From Chara braunii (Eukaryota > Streptophyta > Charophyceae > Charales > Characeae), in assembly GCA_003427395.1 (NCBI GenBank), contig BFEA01000507.1:48844-85203 (forward strand): a stretch of DNA of 36,360 bases. The letters are read 5' to 3'. The first letter of the stretch is position 1. The number at the start of each line of letters is the position of its first letter. The notes under the pieces were generated by a model that saw only the letters and a list, made by a program, of their open reading frames with translations, did not search any database and had not been told where the DNA came from. Below, one piece after another: positions 12,447 through 26,400 of the stretch. The translations under genes and the position numbers were made by a program.

Positions 12447-15400
12447 CACAATGTCATTTGTAGGCCCTTAACAACAAGCAGGGGTCTTCTTTTAGTTCGA
12501 AATGCCTGGCCCCAGGTACGTGTTGGCCCACGAGGACCTGCCTGTGCTTGGAGCATGGGAAGGGTCATGACCTGACATATGGTTGCACTTGCATGGTGAT
12601 TATTGCTAAGAAAGATCATGGTGTGGCTGCATCTATGCCCCAACTATGCAAACGTGGGCAATATTGGACAACTAAAACAGTGAAGTAAAAAAGAAAAAAA
12701 GAAAAGAAAAGGGTGCATTCCTGTTTCTGTTCTTCCTCCCCTCTCTCCCCTTCTCTCCCTCGCTTGGTCTGTAGCTCTGGGGCAGTATTTGTGACTGCGT
12801 ATATATTGACTTGTCATTTTCAAATGTCATCAACAGTTGGAGACACAAGTTCTTGACTTTTTTTTTTTTTTGTCTTTCACTTGTGTTCTGTTTTAGAATT
12901 GAGCTGACCACAAGTGATGATCTCTCCTGACTCTTCTTGCCGTTTTAGTTATTGGCCCTGTTCCTTGCTTTGCCTTTTTTGAGGGATGGCCTCTGCAATG
13001 TGTTGTGATTGGTGGGACCTTGCAGGCACTCGCGAAATCTTCGGCCAGGCTTCGTGATTCTTTGCTGCCAAACTCAGGCGTCAAGCTCGGCGTGCCTCTA
13101 CTTATTCTGATTGCACAGCAAAGAACAAGGTGGGCAAGGAGTTATGCTGTACCCTGTCAAACTTATATGTTTTTTATCTTAGTTTGGGCGAGTGCGTATG
13201 TTGGTCTTTGATCGCACATTGACCCATTGTCAAGCTCTTGGTAGAGTAAGGAAGGTGGGGAGACAACCTGAAGGGAATGGGGTGGGGTCCGGGGGGATGA
13301 TAGCTTGAGTTTTCTCGTCCTACTTTGCTCAGAAAGGAGTGCATTTCTTTCTCTTCATTTATTTATCTTCAGTATATGAGCCATCTAGACGGTTTGTTTA
13401 TTTTCTGGCACTCTCCTGAAAAAAAAGGAATAAAAGCAAAAGCAAAAGAATAAAAGCAAAAGAATACAAGCAAAAGAACAAACACTCCTTTGGACATGAT
13501 ACCTGGTGCCCAAAGTTGTTGTGTGAGTATGCCCTCAGTGAGGGTGTTACGGCAAGGGTGTCAGGTCCACGAAAGAAGGAAGAGAGGAGGGGGGGGGGGG
13601 GAATTGAAATTGAACTTAGGGCGGGAAAGCGTGTTCATACATTCGGCAAAGTAATAGTGTGGGCATGCCCTCCTCCACAAAGTTTCAGCAGCCCGTGGAC
13701 TGTGCCGTGCCTCCCTGGCGGGGCACCAAAACAAAAAAAAGAAGGAAAACAAAAAACACAAACAATGAAAACCTGAAACTGGCCACTACAGCGGTTAGAT
13801 ACGAACGTGTGAGTTTTGGTGTGAGTACAACTTAGTGCACGGCCTTCACCGACCGATCTTTTGTTTTTCTTATTATTTTTCAAAGGGCCCCTCAAGGCCC
13901 ATTCTTTCAACCCCCGAAAAGTTCGGAAAAAGTGGGAAAACAGCCAGCTTTCCCATTTTTCCAGAGAGTGATAGAGGAAGCGGTGGTTTAACTGAATGGC
14001 TGCCATCATGTTGTGGCCATCTGACTTCGTTGGCGGTTGTTAGCAACCGGTTCTTCCTGTGTACCTGAAGTGTTACGATTCTGGCCGATTTCAAAGTATA
14101 CATTCATCAGAAAGTACAATGCCGTCCAATTGCAAAAAGAAATGAATGAACTTGAGAGGAGAGAGAGGGAAAGAAGAAGAAGAAGAAGTAAGAAAGAAGA
14201 AGAAGTGTACATTCATCAGAAAGTACAATGCCGTCCAATTGCAAAAAGAAATGAATGAACTTGAGAGGAGAGAGAGGGAAAGAAGAAGAAGAAGAAGTTC
14301 GAAAGAAGGAGAAGATGTACTCCAGCATAGGCCAATGACAAGGCTCTTCTTCTTCGCCAACCAATCTCCTCCTCCTTATCTCCTCCCCTCTTATTCAAAC
14401 AAGAAATAACAATAATAATGTTGAATGGCTGAACCAGAATCAATGTCCGAATCCCACTTCTACTGCAGGCACAACATGAGGTCCACCATAGCCATGGCCA
14501 CCCTTCCTCTTCCTGTACATGCAGGCCGAGGCTATGGCGGAGCAATGAGGGCTCTATCCTCCTGTCCAAAGGACAACCCAAAGCAGCTATGTCGCTGCCC
14601 TTCTGTCCCAAGGTCAACACCAGGCAGCTATGCCGCTGCCCACTCAACCGCCATGCCTGACTCTGTCCCGAGCTTCCTTGATGCGGCACTACCCCAACTG
14701 GGGCCTTCCAGATGCAGCGCCTAACAAGGTGATGAAGATGGTGTCCGCCATAGCCAGGTAGGTACCTCGCCACTCCCCTCCTTGGTCCCCTTCTCCCTCC
14801 TCCTCCCCGAGCTCCACCATAGCCGAGGTGGAAGCTCCTGGCTTCTTCCTCCCAGCAGTGCTGTAGCAGCTAGCGCTCTTCCAACCAGCGCTCCAGCAGC
14901 GTGACCCCCAACTCGCACACTGCAGAATGAGGCCAAGCTCTTGCCTCGGCCTCTTGATATAGGGGCCTGCTTGCCTCCAGGGCGGCGACTTGCAGGCCGC
15001 TCGGCCTCCCAAGCAACTGGTACCTCCTCCCTTTCGGAGGGAAACTTCACTGCAGACTCTGATATTGCCCGTACAGGCTCTAGACTCAGAGTGGATGGAC
15101 TGGTGCCGGCCTAGACCTAACCTACCGCTACTGGGCCTCTAAAAATGCCAACTTTGTCTTCTTCTGCTCGTCCTCGAGTACCCGGCACATCTACTGCTAC
15201 TGGGTGCGGTACCGGCCTACCTGCTACTTGAGTGTTTTTCCGCTGCTCTAAGTGCCGCGGGCCTCTGGCTCCGCCACTTGAGTGTTTTCCCCTGCTGCAA
15301 CCCTCAATGCCACGGCCACAGGTAAGTACCGGCCCTACGGGCCTGCCAAACAGCCAAGTACCCTTGCGGGTCACACACACACTCATGCCGACAATCACTC

Positions 15401-18400
15401 AGACAGGCACGCAAGTCAACATGCACGCACACATACAGACTTAGAAAACACAGCAGAATGCAGGAATCCCAGCAAGGCATCCATTCCATCGACAGAACTT
15501 CAGAAATCAGCAGTGTTCTCAGTCCGTGTTATGGGGGGTCATTACAGAAGGGGCCTTTTAGTAGGCCAGGCCTGGCAGGGGCTGAGAAAGGGTAAGGATG
15601 GCCTTTTTTTTGGTTTTACTGAAGCAGGTCCGTATGATCCTGGCTGCGAATCCATTCTGGCAATCGGCAGTCTGGTTGCTTTTCCCCCGGCAAGTCGTAA
15701 GAGTACAACATTTACGTACGCACACGTCCTTCCGGTACGCTGAATGACCCCTGGACAGCATTGATTTCTCCACTAGACTGAGGATTGACTGGCAGCTTGC
15801 CTTTCCATCTCATATTCCTCTCAGGCTCGGCCAACGACTCTTTCAAATCCGTCTTTTGAAAACCTGGAACATCCCTGGTTATGTGTGCATCGCCTTCTCT
15901 GAGTTGCTGTGGAGGTTCTTTTGAGCTTAAAGTACCAGTCTAGCTTGTGGCCTATCATGTTACAAGTTGACGGTTCTCAATCTCTGCTGAAACAAAAAGC
16001 TCTGTGAGATCTTTGATCAGACGGTGATGGTTTTCAAATAGCCTCCTCCTGAATTCTTGGAGACTGTAAATACTAAATACTCACTTGTCCACTGGACTTC
16101 TAATAGAGACTGGTGGTTTAAGTGGACCTCATTGGTTGAAATGTGGCGTTGGTTGTGTCATATAAGGCTTCACTCGCTGTGCATATATGATTGAAAGGGT
16201 GTTTCCTGCTTTGTATTTTCTAGGCATACTCACATTAGGATTTCTTGGATATGTCTGGCCGGAGATGCATGCAGATCTTAATCACATTGGCACCTGCTTG
16301 ATCAGTCTTTGGTTGTCCGGAATTGAACATCGCGGAATCAATGATTGCCATTCTTACTTATGTTTTCTTTTCGCTACCGCTTGCTGTAAAACTGTGCATT
16401 CAGACTTATTGTCTCTACAGACGCACCTCATGTCAAGATGATCAGTGAGCTGTTCGATCGCTGCCATGGAACACTCATGCAGTATGTGGAGTTTCTTCTG
16501 AATGCTGTGGCCCCTGCTACTGCGTACGCACAGCTGCTGCCTTCTCTCGATGAACTCGTTCACATGTATCATCTCGAGCCAGAGGTAACTCTCCTCATGA
16601 ACTCTCATGTCAGTTGTCCCTAATAAAGTACCTGTGTTCTCATAGTAGCGCTACGTTAGTCACAAAGTAATGGAACAACTCTATGAGCCCTTGGCATTTA
16701 TTCATTATTTGTTCTTCCTGCTTTATCCTCTTGTTTCACGTTCGCTTCCATGACACGCTCATCTACGTTCCATTCCTTGCGTGACGGCGCAGACATGGCT
16801 CTGTGTGTACCTCCTTGTTAGCTGTGACAATGCATTGCTCATGCCTCTCCTCTTATTACTTTGATGACAGGTACGTTGCTTGTGTCTCATGTTTGTCCTG
16901 TGCTGAGTTTTCTCGGTGTGGGTTGGACTCCGTTTCAAGCTGTGGATATCATATTTCCTGCACTGTCCCATGGTACTCTCAGGACTGAGTAGACAGCTTT
17001 CAGTTCTTTAGGATCTGCCTTTAATGGAGCATAGCTGCTGTTTCTTTCCAAGTTCCCAGAGTCTACGCAGCACTTGACGTAGTAGAGAAGACTTCTTCGA
17101 AGAAATCGTCTGTCCACGCCTCTTGACTTTGCATTTGCTGGATACCTTGAAACCTAGGCTACGAGAGTTGTCTGGGCCCATTTATCCAGGCCACCCGGGC
17201 CCAGACAGTCTGGACTCACATGCCTGCCTTACCTGAACCAGTCAAAAAATGAGGTTTGTTTTTTTGGACTTCTTTGTTCTTTTTTAATCAAAAGCAAATG
17301 GCGGAGTATTTCTGTGCCCACTGACATCTATCTAGGTTTGAGATGTGCACATGGTGAGACAGTGGGATTGCATTCAGCCTCTGTGTCTGCATTTATCAGC
17401 AAAGCACTGTTGTCTGGGACTGACGATGCAGAGGGCTGATGGATGGTGCTGCCATTGTGGCCACCCAGCGGTATACAGGGTTCTATGCTTGATGGCATTA
17501 GGTGGGTATGGATGGAGTGGCGTGGCTATATAAGCCCTGCTGAGCTTAATCTACTGAAGTCATGGTGACAGCTGAGCTTAATCTACGGAAGTCATGGTGA
17601 CATAGAACAAGTATTTTATGCTTGATTCGATTGATCATCAGACATGTATCTCCAACTCAGCATGTTTTGCTTCTGTTTTACAGCTCTTTGCTCGCTTGTT
17701 TTTGCGGAATCCATTTGCTGGAAAACCAATACTGGAGTACAGGAGCTTGCATCTCCTCTGCCTTCCTGAAGTTCTGTTTGTGAACCCATGTTAGCTTTGC
17801 TGATGACATGTGGCAAGGTTGCATATTGATGTCAGAGAAGGGCAGTGATTGCTCGGCATGGGGTGGTTGGAGAGAGGGATGCATCATGCTCTCAATGAAC
17901 AAGAAAGGAGATGGACAGTGAGAGGTCACAACTCTCTTTGCATGCCAGGGAGAGGCTAGACTGTGTTGAGAGTGCTGTGGCGAACTGTGTTGCTGTGTGC
18001 GGAGGCATGGAGATGTGTTGAAACTTGAAACAGTTGTGGCCCATCCAACAGCGCTTAAAGGTTCAACTTGTGGGCGCCCACTTATTTTGCTTTAGCCTGC
18101 CTGGTGAGGCTTAGGACATGTTGTCTTTTTATCTGATGTCCATTGTTGTTCCTTCTTCGTTTGTGTTTTCCTTTCTTGTGAAAATGTGTTTTGCCAGGTT
18201 GCATTCTTGATCTACCGCCCAATCCTCCGACTTTTCAAGTTGAAGCATGGATCTATGTCAGCGTCCTGGCCATCGGATATGTCGAAGGTTGCTATGGCTA
18301 TACAGGGTTCAAATGCTGATGGAGCTGACGAAGCTGCAGCCTTGAAATTGGCAGGGGTTGCACGGAAGGAAGATATTGTTCTTGAGCTTGAGGGCAATCA

Positions 18401-19727
18401 CCCTCGGACGACGTAAGTGACAAATTGCCGGGGCAGCTGGATGTGTAATGGGTGTCATGTACCTTTTCGAAGCTGTCTTTGAATGATTGCATTTTGCTGG
18501 CAGGAAAGGGGTCACTTTTCCTTGATAAAGGGGGAAGAATGGGCCAGGGGAGGGGGTTGCGGGAAGACTGACATGGACGATTTGACTGATTGTTCTCTCT
18601 TGTCAATGTTGTCTCTCTTTAATCGAGGGTAATCCATAGTTGAGGTGGAGCATGAAATTCTCTTCTTTCTTTTTTTTCCTTACACTAGCTACCCATCCAA
18701 CTGGCACCAGTATCAGCCAGCAATCCTGCATATTGATACCTACATCAAGTGACGCTAACTTATGGTTATGGGTTATGCCATCTGCCAATCCCCTCAGCCT
18801 ATCCCCTCAGGGTTGAGCCTGTCCCAACAGGGCTGAACCTGACCCTCAGTTGGTGAACCCATAGTGCCCACCACAACAGGAGCCCGTGGGATTCAAATGG
18901 AAGTCGAACCCACGACCTCCTGAATGCAACTCTCGTGCTCTACGAACTGAGCTAGGCCGCTGGCCCTGGAGCACAAAATTTTCATTCCCTTTGTAGGTGC
19001 TGAATATTCGCTGACATTAGAAGGAAAAATAGGAAAATCAAAGAACTTAGAACAATGAAAAACAAAGAAAAAATAGGAATTGTTATGTTCTTTCCTTTTT
19101 GTTCTTGTAGCATTAAGATGTGCAAAGATATGTAGGCACCACATACACAGGTGATGACAGAGAGCTGCCAAAAAGAGCGGCCAGCAATTGTTGTTGCCAA
19201 AGAATCGGGAGTGTGTGCTGAGAAATTTCTATGTGAAACTCTCGTACATGCAGCTGGGAAAAAATCAGCTGACCTTTGGTGGCGGCATTTGGTGGGATTG
19301 CATTGTGCAGGTGGGCCGATATTCTGGCAACTGTTAGGGGAATGCTGCCTGCAAGGACATGGAACAGCATGTCTCCGGAACTCTACATAACTTTCTGGGG
19401 GCTAAGCCTTCACGATCTTTACGTTCCAAAGAAGTGTTATGAAATGGAGATCAAGAAGCAGGAAATGTCTCTGAAAGCTCTAGAAGAAAGCGCAGACAAC
19501 TCACATGTTGCAATCGCGAAGAGGAAGAAGGACAAGGAGAGAATACAGGTTTATGAGACCAACCTTGATGCCATTGTTGATAACTGTGACCTTTCCTAGC
19601 AACCAATACTAGATTGAACTTGACCAGCAGAATACCAAGGTTGATCCATTGTGGCAATATCCAACTTCCGGTTCAACGAAAAACTCACTCTGCCCTTGTA
19701 AAATGTGTGCATGCGCATGTCCATATT

Positions 19728-19820
<93 letters not shown>

Positions 19821-21269
19821 ATGTTCATGAGCATGTGTGTGTGTGTGTGTGCATGTGGGTGTGTGGACACGTGTGTGAATGGCCATGTGTGTGGTTGCGG
19901 GTGCATGCATGTGTGTGTGTGTGTGCCTCGTGTTGCTAACTATGGAGGCAACACTGTTTCCATGCTGGATTGATTCATCTCAAGCATGCTTCATCTTCTA
20001 CAATAGAGGTAAAGTTGCTGCGATTTTGGATCTACTCATCTGGGTGGAACAGGGGATGTTGTGGTGAACATTCACAACACACACATAGAGAAGGAATAAA
20101 TACTGAGGAAGGCCAAGAAAGATGCTCCATGCCGCTTTGTGATGACCCGCCGGAGGCTCAACTAGCATGTGGTTCGCATGCCTTGTGCCGTGAGGATTAT
20201 GAAGGGATAGTCCATGCGAGTTCTTGCTTCCATGCATACGACGACAGTCAGTACTGTACTTATGTACGACACCCTGACATGTTATGTCCAATTTGTAGAC
20301 GGGCTGGAACGACAATGCCGTTATAATTGCGGTCTACGTGCCTCTGTGTTCCTAGCATGTAGGAGCCACGTAGCCCGTGACATCTGTCTGCGCCGTGCCA
20401 TTCGATGCAGCAACTGTGACTGCAAAAATTGTATGCGGTGCTTCCGTAGCCCACACCTGAACCAGTTCTGTCCGGTCTGTAGGGGTGGCCACTTGCCATA
20501 GGCATTAACTGCTCCTCGACCCACAATTTTGTTTTTTTTTACTTTTTTCAACCCTGTGCCATTCTAGAGTACTGTTCCAGTTGTGAGTATTCAGAATTCT
20601 GCGAAGCTCGTCATACACCTCTCCCCTGCCCTTTGCAGATCATACTCTATCCTGGCCTTCACATATTTCTTTCCTGCCCTTTGCCCCCACCTCCCCTGCC
20701 CCATGCTGCTATAGAACTCCGCCTTCTATCCCTTTCCCTCCACCCTCCCCTCCACTCCCTTTGTGTTACTAACAAATACATACAAATGAGCATCATTAAG
20801 AGAGCAGACGATATGAAGATCAGAAATGAAGTGAACAGAAGTATGAAGGTGAAGGACGGACACAAAGACTGTATAAGCTGAAGATCTGAAGTGAAATGAA
20901 GAGGAGTACGAAAGTCTGTAGAGAAATGCACAGGAGCGTACCTTCCCTTTACTCTACCTCCTGAAATAATGTGCAAGTGGGACGTGAAGGCACACGGGGA
21001 TGTGGGCAGCTGCCGCTCATCCACAATCAACGTGGGCAGCCCTGTACGTAAGAGGCACAGTAAAAGGGGAGTTGCAAGAACAATGGAAGGGGTACCCCAA
21101 GGACAACCAAAAAACTGTCTAATTATAAAATTGCGTGACTGTCTCATCTCAAATGCTCTCGTTGTCTGCAATAGGACAAAGACTGCTTTGATTCTATTTA
21201 TTAATCTGGGTGGAATTGGGGCTGTTGCGAGGAAAATCTATAACGCTCGCGCGCGCGCACACACACACA

Positions 21270-21360
<91 letters not shown>

Positions 21361-23426
21361 ACTGCAGTGTTGAATTCTTGTGGTAGTGTGAGATGGTGCC
21401 ACATCATGTCTCACGGCTTTCGAGTAATGAGTGCTATGCAAGACTGTTGCTTTTCCTCTCTTGATATCTCGCTAAGATGTATAATGTTTCTCTATGTTTT
21501 GCAGGAGTTGTTAGAGAAGCTCACAGCAGAGAAGCAGAGGCAAGAGCACAATGTGGCTTCTGTACACCAGAGACTGGTGGGTTGGTCTTCAGCACTGAAG
21601 AGTCTTTGCAAATACATGAGCGAGCTGTCTTGTGGGGCTACAATCTGCTTTTAATCTGTCATCTCATTTTGTAGCTCGTTTGTCTTGTCCTTGCCAAGCT
21701 TCATTGTTTGTCATTCCTTATGTTTGTTGTCTCTTGTGCCTTGGCAGTATTTTGAGTGGTATTTGATCCTGTTCCTTTCTGCTTTGACCGGTTCTCAGGA
21801 TTCCTTGCTATTTGTCCTAGCGGCCCTTCGGCCCTCTTCTATCCAATGTGGTACTTCATGAGCTCGACTGTTTGTGGACTTTTCCCCGGTCTCGCCAACG
21901 TCCTTTGCCTAGTGAAGCCTGATAGCAGTTGCTGCAGTTCATCATTCTCAACGTGCCTTGTTGACATCGTGAGGGCACGGATTTGACTTTTTGGATCGTA
22001 CCGTACCATATCTGGACCTTTCTGCTTTGACCGGTTCTCAAGACTCCTGCTTGCTATTTGTCCTCGCGTCCTTTGCCTGGTGAAGCATGATAGCAGTTGC
22101 TTCAGTTCATCATTCTCAACGTACCTTGTTGACATCGTGAGGACATGGATGTTAATTTTGGCATCTTACCATATCTGGACCTTTGCTCCGTCTGTTTTGT
22201 TCACACTCAGTTGCGGGAGAAAGATTCTTGGCTGTCTTCATGCTCAGATTGGTCAAACACAGTGACCGAGTTTTTGCAGGTGAGCATGTTGGTTGTGGCA
22301 CTGCAAAACAGTTTTGTGTCATCTTTGTGTAAGAGCAATTGCATGATGTTCATGTAATCTTTGACTGCCTTTGATATGGTTAAATTCCCCCAGTTACTGT
22401 AGTCAGCCCTTGACATCAATCTATTACATGGAAATGCACTGTAAAACTGATTATGTCTTCCCCCATTTCTATTCCATGGAAATGCACTGCAAAACTGAGG
22501 TGGTCTTTCCCGTGGCCGCGCATCTTCCTTTCCCTCATGCATGCCCACACAGACCTGCAAGTGCGTATAAATGTGCAAAGTAGCACGTTGATGGGAGTGA
22601 TGAAAACTCTCATGATAATGAGGGATGATTGTCTCACAATTGTATTGACCAGCAACGTCACACAGGTTGCCGATTCATTTTTAGTTACTTTCGCCCTTGT
22701 TGTTCATGCCCTGGCCAACTCCATCCTTTCCTGATTAATCTTTATTTACTTTTGCCCGGCCCCGTCTGACTCAGTGTGTTTGTGTTTTTTGCGAATGCAG
22801 AATTGCATATTTCCACGGTGTGTATTCAGCATGATGGATGCCATGTATTGTGCGAAGGTAAGGGTGAATATGAAACTGAGGTGGTATTTCTTTTCACACC
22901 TCTTTGGTTCGCTGTATAGATTGTATATCGAACTAGCGCCTTCTGATTCACAATCTCTACTCAACTGTAGGGAGTGAACAACTTTTAAGAAGATGAGACA
23001 ATTCTCACTGTAGCAGATTGCATTTGAGTTGGAACCTTCTGATTAGCTATAAGGGAACAATTTCTAAAGAGATGAGAGATAATGCTTGTGTGCAAATGAT
23101 AAGGTCTGCACATGTAATGAAATTGCTAGAATGAGATAGTGGTGTCGTCAACTGAATATCTTGGCAGCCATTTTGTTTCGTTACCAGAACAGCTCATGTT
23201 TGCACTGGATCTTAATTTTGTCAGATGTTATGCAAAGTTTGATCGTCGTCCGCCCGTGGTTAACGTTCAATATTCCCACATAATCAGTGGTTGATGGACA
23301 AGGCTTGGACTCACGGAGTCAAGCTGCCTGGGTGCCAAGGAAATGATGCTGGCAAGATTTAAAACTTCGAAGTGATCCTGATGGCTGCATGGGGTTGGGG
23401 TTGCTGACATCTTCCTTTATATTGTG

Positions 23427-23493
<67 letters not shown>

Positions 23494-26400
23494 NNNNNNN
23501 NNNNNNNNNNNNNNNNNNNNNNNNNNNNNNNNNNNNNNNNNNNNNNNNNNNNNNNNNNGGGGGGGGGGGGGGGGGGACGAAAGATGTGGGGAGGTCGGGT
23601 GGAGATTCCAGACTATGGAGGAGGAAGATGTGGAAGAAAGGCGGTGGTTTTGGTGCTTTTATAGACTGGTTTCCCAGATGCTGTTATTGTGAGTCGTAGT
23701 AATCTAGTAACCTTGATATAAGGAGCTTTTCTCTGCAAATGATCGGCTCACGAGACTGCTAGTGACTCTGTTTCATGGTTCCTCCTCAATGTTATGGGAG
23801 CAGAGTACCCTGTTTGCATTTGATCTTTCCTGATCTTATCAATAAACTAAATTGCTTTTACATTTCAAACGATCTTGCTAGTGTTGTACTAGCTCGAATA
23901 TAGCACTGTTGCTCACTAGTTTATGGGTTTCTTCAGTGGCACTATCACAAATGCATTGGTTTTGCAGTCCATTCCAGTTCTTATTCTAGTTTTTTCTGTG
24001 CAATATGTACGTGTGATGTGGATTTCTTCTGCAGTTTGTTCACAAGATTCATTCTCTGGGCACACCGTACTTCTCTACGCTCAAGGTATACACACATTGC
24101 TGAATCCCTATCCATTCATTCATTCATTTCGGCTCCGAAGGACTTTCATGTCATTTTTGTTACGGTGTGCTCCTAAATGATTCTCAGCCTGATCCATAAG
24201 GGACAGCTGAAATCTTGAAGAGAAATCATGAACAAAATCTGAGGGCAACCGTTGTGCTTGCCTTGTGCTTGAATGCCTGCAAATGCAAGTGTTGGTAAAC
24301 GGATCTGGAGTTCAAGCCTGGTCAGACACAATAGCCTAGGTGCTAATCTCCTTTTCAATGAAAAAAGAGGTACTTGGTTTGATTCACGGGCTTTGTCAAG
24401 ATGTTTGCTTTGTGAAGGGATGTCCCATCCGTGCTAATGTTGATGATGGATGTGGCACAGCTGCAACCTTGAGTTCAATTCTTGAACCTAGTCTAAGGTG
24501 CTCCTTTGTAGTACTGTGTTTGCTTGGATGGTTGGTATCCGAATGAATGCCCCGTCGAGAATAAAACAAACTTTGCCACTTGTGACGTTGTGCCTGGGTA
24601 AGGATGACATGAACTCTTTGGGAGAAAGAGTCCAGCATTGTTTCCGTGGTTGATCATAGCGCCAGTGATATGCCTGTTTTGAAACACTAAGCAAAGAAAG
24701 GAAAAAGACGAAGTGCAGAAGATGTGTGGCTTGGCTGTGTTGTGATGTTCTTCTACTTCTGCTGAGGTTGGTTGATAATCTGTGGTGGCCTGGCTGGTGA
24801 ACTGTCCTTTGGCAGTATGTGGATCATATCCTTTGCTTCGACATTCAACCCCTGGTTTGTTCCTGCACCGAGTACGAGGCGGGCCGCTTGGGGAGGTTCC
24901 TATTGGAGACGTTGCGGCTTCTTGACCATTGGAAGGTTCGCTTCCGTACCGGATACCATATGATTTGAGAATGGTTGTCTGCTTTTCAATTCTTGTGGCC
25001 TCAAGTCCACCAGTCAATACCATTGTGTATCCTTCTTCTGGGTGCCTGCTTTCTCTTGTTAAGGAGTGGGATTGAGTTGTAGATGAAGAGGCAGACCCCA
25101 ATGGTGCTATGTTCATTCTAGGACAGCATGAGCCTTGCCACTATTACAGCCTAGTACGAGTGGGGCCTAACGAGAAAAGAAAATGGAAGAAACATTCTCT
25201 TGACCTGAGTCTGTGTTATTAGTACAGAAATGAAATTAGCATATTTCCCGCCCCTTGTTGGGCCAAGTTCATAATGTGCCCTGCAATATATGGCCTACAC
25301 AGAAAACAACTGCTGCCCTGGAGTATATGGCCTACGGCGCAGAAAACAACTGGTGAAAAAGGGGCTGGAGAAGGCAATGGCCTACGGCGCAGAAAACAAC
25401 TGGTGAAAGGGGGGCTGGAGAAGGCAATAAAAGAAATGACCCTCCTAAGCCTCCTTCAGGTCCTTGCTTGTCAGAGTTATGAAATGCACGTCCTTCTCCT
25501 TGAGGAGAGCTCATTGTGCTTTTTCTCCAGTTAGAATTCCATCTTACGTAAACGAGTAGATGCAAATGTACAGGACACCTCAATTTCCTTGTGCCGAGTC
25601 GCTGACAGTCATGATGAACGTCATAGCACGTCATATATGCCGCCTCAGCATCTTTCCACATGCAATAGGCCCACAGGATTAACCTTGAGGGAACGATGAA
25701 GGCTATACTGTTATGGAATGCTAATGCCCTGTCTCTTAGCGAGTGTGTACTTTGAGAACGAGACTCGACTAATCCTCTCCTCTTTGCAGAGTACGGAGGA
25801 GATCTACGAGAAAGAATGCCACAGTTTGCCAGGGTTTGCAACAAGTTTCAGAGACCTGAATGCAAAAAGGGCCGTCTACCAAGACTTCGTGAGGGTATGT
25901 CTCTCAGTGACCACCAACTTTTCTACTCCTGTTTCTAGAGAAGGCTCAACGAATTTTCACATGATTGAGTTGTTGCATTTGTTGAGCACTTCAGGTTCTA
26001 GCCCTATTTGCAGCCATAGTCATGATTCTTGTCCATCTTGTGGCACCGCTGCCTCGGTTTCCAAGTCCTGTTCAGTCTCATTGTTTCAGCTTGGCTGCAG
26101 TCCAACTATCTAGTTTGAAGGAAGGATGCATGGTAATTACTAGACTACTTCGACTGGATCCTGTTGGTATCACCAGTGAAGATTCCACAGGGATCAATGA
26201 TCTTCTGTACAGATGCTTGCACACAGCTTTAGATGCAGTAGACCCGATGTGGTTTGGGCCTTTTTATCAGCACTCTGTCAAGGACATGACGACGAGAAAA
26301 CTAGAAAGAAATCACTTTTTGGTATCACCAGTGAAGATTCCACAGGGATCAATGATCTCTCCTGTACAGATGCTTGCACACAGCTTTAGATGCAGTAGAC

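Larger units (their letters stand above)
11594..13025 (+). other. THO2 intron 8
   Basis: Contains a diverged tandem duplication at 11745-11928, a purine-rich block (about 12130-12245), the GT microsatellite and an A-rich/pyrimidine-rich segment around 12685-12770. No gene was recognised. Confidence 0.85.
19549..21504 (+). other. THO2 intron 12
   Basis: Contains a long GT microsatellite, a Cys-rich RING-like locus at 20107-20501, a C-rich stretch (20630-20760) and a compound GC/AC/AG microsatellite. It is bounded by a weak donor and the acceptor gttttgcag. Confidence 0.85.

Noticed and set aside
14216-14773. 185-codon minus-strand open frame
   Set aside because: It runs through the GAA-rich tandem duplication (poly-Phe/Leu) and into GC-rich repeat DNA, with no family resemblance.
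16404-16420. A separate missing microexon between exons 9 and 10
   Set aside because: At first about seven residues seemed missing. Using the acceptor ending at 16403 supplies exactly those residues in phase, so no microexon is needed.
18895-18966. A working tRNA gene on the minus strand
   Set aside because: A and B boxes are present, but the acceptor stem does not close and the sequence runs on into a SINE body.
23389-23699. Three Cys-Val-rich frames across the GT repeat
   Set aside because: Microsatellite translated through an N gap.
24493-25116. 207-codon open frame antisense to THO2 exon 17
   Set aside because: It crosses a conserved exon, has no recognisable domain, and is the mirror of coding plus intron DNA.
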